From: Dactylis glomerata
Taxonomy: Eukaryota > Streptophyta > Magnoliopsida > Poales > Poaceae
Assembly (NCBI GenBank): GCA_007115705.1
Contig: QXEO01000431.1
Location: 2,170,001 to 2,234,000 of the forward strand
Reading direction: 5' to 3'
Length of the DNA stretch: 64,000 nucleotides
Below, in pieces: positions 56,075 to 64,000 of the stretch. How positions within the stretch are numbered: the first letter of the stretch is position 1; every line of letters starts with the position of its first letter. A program made the translations under genes and the position numbers. The notes under the pieces are model-generated. The model was not told the DNA's origin. It did no database searches and saw only the letters and a program-made list of their open reading frames with translations.

Positions 56075-57060
56075 TTAACAGAAGAAAGGTCTTAAGTGAT
56101 TGACATTCCAGGGATGCCCTGTCTCCTTGTTGGAATTATCGGCCTTGTTCTTCCTTGGCTCTTGCGCGTCGATGAGGTAGTATGCCCCATTACCTAGCAC
56201 CCGGCTGACAATGAACGGTCCCTCCCAAGGAGAGGACAGCTTGTGCATGACTTTGGTGTTTTGGACCAGCCGGAGTACGAGATCTCCTTCGCATAACGCG
56301 AGAGGATGGATCTTCCGACTGTGATAACGTCGCAGCTGCTGCTGGTAGAGCGCTGTTCTAGCCAAGGCCTGCTCTCGTGCCTCCTCGAGGAGATCGACGC
56401 TATCTTCGCGAGCTTCTTTTGCTTGCTCTTGCGTGTACTGGACCACTCTTGGCGCGTCAAATTCGATGTCAGTGGGCAGCACTACTTCTGCCCCGTAGAC
56501 CAGGAAGAAGGGAGTGAAGCCGACAGAATGGTTTGGAGTGGTGTGTAGGCTCCAGAGCACTGAGGGTAGCTCTTCGACCCAGCAGCCGGCTGAGCGCTCA
56601 AGGGGCTCGACCAGTCTTGGCCTAATGCTAGCTAGGATCAAGCCATTTGCCTTCTCGACTTGCCCATTGGACTGAGGATGTGCCACCGATGCCAGGTCCA
56701 GCCGGATTCCCTTCTGGCTGTAGAATCTGCGAAGACGCCCTTTGCGAAGTTTGTCCCATTGTCAGTGATGATGTTGTGCGGGACTCCATATCTTACGATG
56801 ATCTCGTTAAAGAACTTGATGGTTGACGAGCCGTCATGCTTCTTGATTGGCTTGGCTTCAATCCACTTGGTGAACTTGTCCACGGCTACCAGGAGATGCG
56901 TCAAGCCCCCGGGCGCTGTCTTGAATGGTCCCACCATGTCGAGGCCCCAGACTGCAAACAGCCAAGTGAGGGGAATGGTCTTGAGGGCCGCCACTGGGGT
57001 GTGCCTATGCTTGGAGAAGCGCTGACAGCCGTTGCACTGCTTCACTAGCTGCTCCGCGTC
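56075..57060 (-). pseudogene. integrase of element B (frameshifted)
   Basis: Read on the minus strand, the zinc-binding C-X2-C (KQCNGCQRF), core GLDMVGPF, VDKFTKWIEAKP and IITDNGTNFAKGVF are in one frame (57045-56700). NGQVEKANGLI and the C-terminal GDLVLRLVQ, SPWEGPFIVSRVL continue in another (56686-56075), so a frameshift lies near 56,690-56,720. An in-frame stop around 57061 separates it from RNase H. The catalytic D, D and E positions are present. Confidence 0.88.
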
Positions 57061-59409
57061 TCATAGGGCTGTTGGCCAGTAGAATCCATGGCGGAATGCC
57101 TTGGTCACCAGGGCACTGGAAGATGCGTGATGTCCGCATTCCCCTTCATGTATTTCCCTTAGCAGCTCTCGCCTTTCTTCCGGCTCGACGCACTTTTGGA
57201 AGATCCCTGACACGCTGCGCTTGTACAGCTCGCTGTTGATGATGGTGTATGCTTGCGCACGGCGCTGTAGTCGCCTAGCTTCTATTTCGTTCGGCAGTAA
57301 GTCCCCAGTGAGGAGGTAGTTGGAGAATGGCTCCACCCAGGATGGTATCTCCCTAATGTGGAAGACGCTGGCGACCAGAGGGTCAGCAACCCCCGGGTCT
57401 GACGATGTGCTGGCTTCACCAAGTTGGTCGGCTGCAGGGGCCAGCTTGGAGACGGCAGCCCCCGAGTCCTTCGCCGAGCCGGCCACGCTGGACTAGCCAG
57501 CTACTCCTTCTTGCTCTGAGGCGGCAGCCCCCGGGCTCGGCAATGGTTCCTTGGCCGAAGCTGGGTCTTCTGGCACGTGGATGGAGCCGGATTTCGGCGA
57601 CGGCTTGATGGAGGGCTTGCGAATTATCTCTAGCGACACTTCGGCTGGAATTGCTTGCCTGGTGGAGCCGATCTTCGACAGCTGGTCTGCTTCGTCATTA
57701 TTTGCTCTGGGAATGTGATGGAATTCACAACCTTCGAAGAACCCACAGAGCTGCTGGACATAGAAGCGATAGGAGGCCATGTTGGCGTTCTTAGCATCCC
57801 AGTCTCCTGAGATCTGGTGCACCACGAGGTCAGAATCTCTGAAGCAGAGGATCCTCGGAATGCCAATCTCCTTGGCTAGCTTGAGCCCATGCACCAGGGC
57901 CTCATATTCGACGATGTTGTTTGAAGCGGTGAAGTGGATCTGCAGCACGTAGTGCAGCTTATCTCCCTTGGGGGAGGTGAGGACAACGCCGGCTCCCAAG
58001 CCCCCATGCATCTTGGACCCATCGAAGTTCATCCGCCAGTAGGTGGAGTCTGGAGCCGGTGGCAGGTATTTATTTTCTCCCCAGTCAGCAAAGAAGTCAG
58101 CCAGGATCTGGGACTTGATCGTCGTCCTAGGCTTGTACTGAATGGTATGAGCAGCTAGCTCAATCGCCCACTTAGCCACCCTGCCAGTGGCATCTTTGCA
58201 GCCAATGATCTCCAAGAGCGGAGTGGTGCTCACCACCGTGATGGGATGCTCCTCGAAGTAGTGCTTCAACTTCCTGGCCGCCATGTACACGCCATACGCG
58301 ACCTTCTGGTAGTGCGGGTAGTTTTGCTTGGAGAGGGTGATCACTTTGCTCAGATAGTACACCGGGCGTTGAACCGGCAGCTCCTTTCCTTCCTCGATGT
58401 GCTCCACCATGATCACGATGCAGACGACTCGCGGAGTGGCTGCGATGTACATCAGCATTGGCTCTCGCGAAGCCGGCACTGCCAGGACTAGCACCATGGA
58501 TAGAGCTCGCTTGAGGTCGTTGAAGGCATCGTCAGCACGCTGTGACCAGACAAAGTGATCTGTCTTCTTCATCAGCTGGTACAGTGGCATTGCCTTCTCT
58601 CCGAGCCAGCTGACAAACCGGCTGAGTGACGCCAAGCAGCCGGCAAACTTCTGCACATCTTTGAGCTCGGTGGGCGGCTCTAGGGCCCCGATGGCTTTTA
58701 TCTTCAAGGGATTGGCCTCGATCCCTCGCTGGGAAACGATATAACCTAGGAGCTGTCCAGACGGCACGCCAAAAGTACACTTTTTAGGATTGAGCTTCAT
58801 GCGATAGCGTCGCAGGTTTGTGAAGGTCTCCCTGAGATCGTCGAGGAGTGTGCTGCTCTGCTTGGTCTTCACCACCACGTCGTCTATGTAGGCGTGTACG
58901 TTCCGCCCTATCTGCCCTTGCAAGCACCGCTGCATAGTTTGCTGGTAGGTTGCTCCAGCATTCTTCAAGCCGAAGGGCATGGTGACATAGCAGTAGGCTC
59001 CGTACGGGGTGATGAATGACGTCTTAATCTGATCCGGCTCGTACAGCGGGATCTGGTGATAACTCGAGTAGGCATCAAGAAATGACAGCATGTCGCAGCC
59101 GGCTGTGGAGTCTATCACCTGGTCGATGCATGGTAACGCGAAGGGGTCCTTGGGGCAAGCTTTGTTGAGGCTCGTGTAATCGATACACATGCACCAAGTA
59201 TTGTTCTTCTTCAGGACCAGGACTGGGTTCGCCAACCAGTCTAGGTAGAACACTTCCATGATGAAGCCGGCTGCGAGGAGCCGTGCGATCTCTTCACCAA
59301 TGGCCTTCCTTTTCTCTTCTGCGAAGCGCTGCAGCGGTTGCTTGACCGGCTTGGCATCCGGCTGGACATGAAGTGAGTGCTCAGCCAGCTCCCTCGGCAC
59401 ACCTGGCAT
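57061..59409 (-). pseudogene. reverse transcriptase and dual RNase H of element B
   Basis: Reverse transcriptase shows LNKACPKDPFALPCID, DMLSFLDAYSSYHQI, VTMPFGLKNAGATYQ and the intact catalytic AYIDDVVVKT. The first RNase H-like part contains YYLSKVITLSKQNYPHYQKVAY. The second has MNFDGSKMHGGLGAGVVL, SNNIVEYEALVHGLKLAKE and FRDSDLVVHQI. The sequence runs open for 638 codons (59409-57493), then a TAG near 57493 interrupts and the same frame continues to 57061. This is the best-preserved pol segment in the window. It would copy the element's RNA into DNA. Confidence 0.92.
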
Positions 59410-60200
59410 GTCTTTTGGAGACCATGCGAAGATGTCTCGATTCTCATGGAGGAAGCTGGTGAGCTCGCTTTCCTATTTAGCAGAGAGGTCGGTACCAATG
59501 ATGACAAACTTGGTCGGGGCGCTTTCGTCCAACAGGATCTTCTTGGTGTTGTTGGCCAGCTGGAACTGCTGCACCGGCAACTGGCGACCGACACGTCTTG
59601 CTGAGTAAGCGCCACGCGATGGAGGAGCTGGCGCTTCTCCTCGACGATGACCAACGCCTCGGCCAGCTGCGAGCTGGCCCTTGCACACTCCATCGATTTC
59701 TTAAAGCATCCCGAGACTGTGGTCACGCCACGAGGACCTGGGAGCTTCATCTTGAGGTACGCGTAGTGCGGAACCGCCATGAACTTGGCTAGAGCCGGAT
59801 GGCCAAGCAGCGCATGGTATGGACTGTTGATGTCCACCACCTCGAACCAGATAGGCTCGTGGTGGCTGTTGCCCTTCTATTCAAAGAAAACCTCCAGCTG
59901 GACCCTTCCCATAGGGGTGCACGAATGCCCTGGCATGACGCCATGGAAGGTGAGCCGGCTTGGCTTCAACTGAGCAACCGGGATGCCCAGCTTTTCCATC
60001 GAGCTCTGGTACAGAAGGTTGATGCTGCTGCCTCCGTTGATAAGCATGCGGGAGAAACAGCAGGTGTGCGTGTCGGAGCGCACGATGGGATCCAGGACCA
60101 GAGCGTACTCTCCAAGGCTGGGCATGAGTGGCGGATGATCCTCGCGCCCCCATGTGATGGCCGCCTCGGACCAGTGCATGTACTGGGGCTCCGCTGGCAT
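59410..60200 (-). pseudogene. protease region of element B (broken, catalytic Asp replaced)
   Basis: MLINGGSSINLLYQSSM (about 60,045-59,995) is the retropepsin active-site region, but the expected Asp is Asn. VDINSPYHALLGHPALAKFMAVPHYAYLKM (59840-59750) is the second conserved block, in another frame. The remaining stretch to 59410 is frame-shifted linker to reverse transcriptase. A functional protease cannot be made from this copy. Confidence 0.82.
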
Positions 60201-61299
60201 GACGGTGTGTTCACCTCCGTTTTGTACCGAAGTTCGCTCCTTTTGTCCTTCTCTAGAGTGGTGAAGACGTGGTACTGCTCGATGATAGCTAGGAAGTCGT
60301 CGTCTCCCTGGTCTGGCTGCTCGGCAGCCGTCTCACACTGGTGGTCCTTCTGACCTTCAGCCGACTGCACTGGCAGCGAGCCAGGGAGTTGCTGAGCGCG
60401 CTGCTCTATTTCCTTGATGAAGCTGCATTGACGCCTGGAGTGGGTCGCTTCCCTGCCGGGGGTGCTGTGGAATTTGCACGGCTGGTCGAGCGCTGCACCG
60501 AGGGTGTATCTGTCCTCTTTGCGCCTCTGACCGCTGCCAGCATTCCCCGAGCCTCCTTGGTCAACTGCCATCCGCTTTGAGCTAGCAGAGCTCTTAGCGA
60601 GCGCCTTCATGTGATTGAGCCACAGGTGAACATGCAGAGCCGGCTGGCTCACACGGTCACGAGCCGGCTGGCAAACCTGGGCTCTTGGCCTGGTTGCTGG
60701 AGCTGGGACTTGATGATGCTGGCCATTGCCGCCTGACCGCTGGGCGCGGCGGCCTCCGCCGTTGCAGCTTGGAGCTCTACTTCCATGGCCGCGCTCCTTC
60801 GGGCCTTGGCTTGACGATGGTGACCGCTGGATCTGGATCCGGCTTGGACCCGCAGTAGAGAGTCTGTGGCCGTGCCGCAGGCCATGAGCTTCTTCGGCCA
60901 GCGCAGTACCCTGTGCATCGTAGAACTCACGGAGCGTGGAGCTCATGCGGCACCGAGCGTCTTCATCCTCGACCACCTTGCTGAGGAGGACGATGCGCGT
61001 CCGCTCTGAGGCCTCTGCAACCTGGATGGGGTCGATGATGCGGTCGAGTGGTGCGCGCAGGTCCACGATGGCGACGTCCGAGGTGTCCTGCTCTGGGAGT
61101 GGAGCAATCTGCTCCTACGGAAGAAGGCGTTCGAGCAGCGGGCGCGCGATGCACGGTGAGTCGCCACCCTCTTCATCCCCAGGGCCAGCGCTTTGACCAT
61201 GATGCCAAGGTCGCTGCTTTCACTATAGCTTGAGCCTGCATCACAGAGAGGGTCAAGCATGTCGGTTACCTCCTCCGGGAAAGGCTTGGCAATGTAGAA
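60201..61299 (-). pseudogene. gag remnant of element B
   Basis: A frame open from 61066 contains MSSTLREFYDAQG, Arg/Ser/Gln-rich linkers, a CKFHSTPGREATHSRRQC segment resembling the CKFH...H..C nucleic-acid-binding region of Tat gags, and a short acidic QPDQGDDDFLAIIEQYHVF. The conserved core gag motif (NF...Y.RP) is not seen, so the centre of gag appears deleted or badly decayed. Confidence 0.6.
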
Positions 61300-61499
61300 G
61301 CGGTGGCCACCGACGTCGAGGAAGGAGCTACTATCGCTGAAGCCGTCATCGAAGCAGACGAGGTTGTCGCTGACGCAGTCGAAGGTGCCGAACCTCCAGA
61401 CAAGTCCGAAGGCAACCTTTCTCGCCGAGGGTCGATGGGGATCCCGGCCGGAACTTCACTCTGGTCGCTGCCGCACGTTGCCCCATGGTGGGTGCCAAC
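61300..61499 (-). promoter_or_regulatory. leader and primer binding site of element B
   Basis: Immediately inside the 5' LTR (minus strand) lies GTTGGCACCCACCATGGGGC (61480-61499). TGGCACCCACC resembles the TGGCGCCCACC type primer sites of Tat-lineage elements. The rest is untranslated leader or the very start of gag. Confidence 0.6.
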
Positions 61500-62116
61500 T
61501 GTCGAGGTATTTTGAGGACAGTAGCCATAGGGATGGCTTATCGGAGGGGCTCGTTGGAGAACAACAATGGGTCCGGCTCGAGATTGGGTAGTGACGACGC
61601 AGCACGTACCCAGGTTCAGGGCCCTCCACGCCGGAGGTAAAACCCCTACTTCCTGCCTTTGTCTTTATTCTTAGCACACGGTGGCTTATAGTGCTCCTTG
61701 AGCTGTATTGTCTAGAGGAAGAAGAAGAAGTGTTTGATCCCCCTACTCTAAGGGTCCAGGCCCCTTATATAGGCGGGGGCCTGGTTACAGTATGTCGTCC
61801 AGCTGCCCGGCTGCTGGCTTCCCCATGGCTGCGGCCTTGGCGTGGGTCCCACTCTTCTTCGTCCCTCCTCTGCCTGGGCGCAGGCTGCTTTATAAAGTGC
61901 CTTTTCCCTTGGACCGGCATATCCGAGGTATATGCCCCCGGCTTGCCTCGGATCCTTTCATGGAGAGGGGGGTTGCTTGGTCCGGTTGGTGGAGGCCGTG
62001 CGTGACTGGTGTCACTCTGGTGTCCAGCCTTTGTCGCTCTTGTCGGGACCCTGCAACCTTTAATAAAGCGTTGGTTAAAGGTTTCGTCTTCTTCGCCGGC
62101 TCGGGCCTTCGGTGGA
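61500..62116 (-). repeat. 5' LTR of element B, inner part, interrupted at 62116
   Basis: Colinear with the 3' LTR at 52304-53290, with only scattered changes (for example GATCGTC versus CTCGTTG) and a short additional stretch around 61785-61800. It stops at the Athila-like insertion; the outer end is not in the window. Confidence 0.88.
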
Positions 62117-64000
62117 TGATACGTCTCAAATGTATCTATAATTTTTGATGCTCCATGCTTGTTTATACACCATTTACTTTGTGTTTTCTTTACACTTTGT
62201 GGCGTTTTTATGCATTTTCCGGAACTAACCTATTAACGAGATGCCACAGTGACAGTCCCCTATTTTCGGCTATTTTTGTGCTTCAGAAAAGTTACACAGG
62301 AAATATTCTCGGAATTGGACGAAACAAAAGCTGAAGTCCCTAATTACCTGACACGAAGACGGAGTCCAAAGGAGAGCAGCAGACGGACGAGAGGCCAGCC
62401 GCACCTACTGGTGGCGCGGCCCCCCTTGGCCGCGCCACCAGGGGGTGTGACCGCCTGGTCCACACCCTGACATCGCCCTTCCGCCTATTTAATCCCCTCG
62501 ACGGGAAAACCCTAGGGGCCTGAACTCTTTTCCAGAAAACATACTGCAAGCCGCCGCCATTGTCGACGCGAGATCGGGAGGGTCTAGAAGCTCTTCCTGG
62601 CACCCTGCCAGAGAGGGGAATCACCACCGGAGGCCTTCTTCATCTCCATGCCTGCCTCCGGAGTGATGTGTGAGTAGTCTACCTTGGACTACGGGTCCAT
62701 AGTAGTAGCTAGATGGATGTCTTCTCCTCCATGTGCTTCATGTTTAGATCTTGTGAGCTGCCTATCATGATCAAGATCATCGTTATGTAATTCTACATGT
62801 TGTGTTTGTTGGGATCCGATGAATATTGAGTACTATGTCAAGTTGATTTGTGATTTATCATCTCTATGCTGCTTATGATCTTGCATGCTCTCCATAGCTA
62901 GTAGATATCTTGGCCGAGTAGATGCTAGTGACTCCAAGAGGGAGTATTTATGCTCGATAGTGGGTTCATGCCTCTAGTAATCTGGGAGAGTGACAATAAC
63001 TTCTAAGGTTGTAGATGTGCTGTTGCTACTAGGGAGAAAACAACAATCTTGTGTTCAAGGACATTTGTATTGTTTGCATTACACACTTTGCTTAAGGCGA
63101 TAATCTGTTGCTTGCAACTTAATACCCAATGGTTGTTCAGATGATATGCGGCGGGTGGATTATTAGTCATAGATGCAGTTGGATTACAGTCTATGTATTA
63201 TGTTGTAATGCCCAAGTGAATCTCATAGTGATCCTCATGACATGTACATGCATTGCTTGCATTCTTTATTCTGTCAATTGCCCAACTGTAATTTGTTCAC
63301 CCAGCATATTATTTATCTTTATGGAGAGACACCTCTAGTGAACTGTGGACCCCAGTCCATTATTTTACATTCATATTACCGTTTACTTTATACAAGCATT
63401 ATTTACTTTCTTGCAAACAAATATCTTTTACCACGCAATACGTTTAATCCTTTGTTTGCATCAAACCAGTGAGATTGACAACCTCACTGCTAGTTGGGGC
63501 AAAGTACTTTGGTTGTGTTGTGTGCAGGTTCCACATTGCTGCTGGTGCCACAGCTACACCCAGATAGGTGCCATAAACAAATTGTCTGGAGCCGTCGCCA
63601 AGCCCGCTAGCATCAACCTTCGAAAGTGGTTTCTTTCTCCTACTGGTTCAATTAAACCTTGGTTTCAGACTGAGGGAAACTTGCCGATGTGCTCATCATA
63701 CCTTCCTATTGGGGTTCCCAACTGGGTGGCTAGCACCGCCAATCAAGCATTTTTCTGGCGCCGTTGCCGGCGAGAAAGAGGATTTCTGCAAGGGGAGTCT
63801 CTCGCTTCCAATCTTTTGCTTTGTTATTGTTTTGCTTACTTTCTTTACTTTATTTTTGTTTGCATCTTTTTATCAAAAATACAAAAAAATATGTTTCTTT
63901 TATAGTTGGTATTTCTTTACTTTTACTTTTAGTTCATTATGTTGTTCCCTAAGTAAGTCCTGGAAGACCTATCAATAGGTAGTGGTTCTATAATTGGGAA
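62117..64000 (+). mobile_element. Athila-like element, 5' LTR, PBS and leader, cut by window edge
   Basis: The 5' LTR runs 62117-63745 (TGATACGTCTC to CCAATCA) and is similar to the LTRs of the element at 16244. PBS TGGCGCCGTTGCCGGCGA follows at 63756-63773, 10 bases after the LTR, and then a leader shared with that element (AGAAAGAGGATTTCTGC). Unlike the 16244 element, its LTR has no internal PBS copy. Gag has not started by 64000. The presumed TSD is GTGGA (62112-62116). Confidence 0.88.

Larger units (their letters stand above)
52304..62116 (-). mobile_element. Ty3/gypsy element B, Tat lineage
   Basis: On the minus strand from right to left: partial 5' LTR (62116-61500), PBS, gag remains, protease, reverse transcriptase, dual RNase H, integrase, a 3' region with an antisense (plus-strand) ORF, polypurine tract and a 3' LTR of about 736 bp interrupted by a solo LTR. 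The second RNase H (MNFDGSKMHGGLGAG) and the long post-integrase region identify the Tat lineage. Its 5' LTR is interrupted by the Athila-like LTR at 62117. The candidate left TSD is GGCGC (52299-52303); the partner is outside. Its LTR is unrelated to that of element A. Confidence 0.9.

Overview
This window looks like plant nuclear DNA from a grass, most likely a Triticeae or other Pooideae genome. The evidence is dense nested retrotransposons, three related Athila-type LTRs starting TGATACGTCTC, a CACTA transposon with CACCGGTT repeats, a tRNA-derived SINE resembling Au, and one GC-rich intronless CIN-type TCP gene carrying a miR319 site. Family names come from remembered sequence and domain signatures; no database search was run.

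Layout. 1-771: start of an Athila-like LTR on the minus strand, inserted in the gag of a Tat-lineage Ty3/gypsy element (element A, + strand, 772-7770). 7771-16243 and 25318-25745: CACTA DNA transposon material (minus strand) with a TNP2-type gene and a second Ptta/En/Spm-type gene. It is split by a 9.07 kb Athila-like element with gag-protease only (16244-25317, TSD TACAT), which itself carries a solo LTR (21735-22208, TSD TCACC). 25746-28454: decayed non-coding sequence. 28455-30237: candidate Helitron. 30415-35636: Ty1/copia element with 125-bp LTRs (TSD CATGC). 35831-41181: DNA transposon with long terminal inverted repeats whose only gene is a plant mobile domain (PMD) gene, ending about 770 bp upstream of the TCP start codon. 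41950-43203: the TCP gene, the only convincing host protein gene. 43204-52303: non-coding sequence with a SINE, LINE fragments and a composite retroposon with 14-bp TSDs. 52304-62116: a second Tat-lineage gypsy element (element B, minus strand), with a copia-type solo LTR in its 3' LTR. 62117-64000: another Athila-like 5' LTR inserted in element B's 5' LTR.

Main discovery candidate. Elements A and B belong to different families: their LTRs are unrelated and they lie on opposite strands. Both nevertheless carry, between integrase and 3' LTR and antisense to gag-pol, an intact small ORF (192 and 210 aa) with AT-hook motifs followed by a B3-like DNA-binding domain. In A the ORF has a promoter-like region with TATA box, telo-box and TGGGCC motif. 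Both ORFs are open while the gag-pol frames beside them hold several stops or frameshifts. This suggests a retrotransposon-encoded DNA-binding accessory protein. Antisense accessory ORFs are known in Tat-lineage elements (for example Grande), but I do not recall this domain combination being described. A second theme is the PMD-only transposon in the promoter neighbourhood of the TCP gene.

Apart from the TCP gene and the two accessory ORFs, nearly all coding sequence here is broken by nonsense codons or frameshifts.
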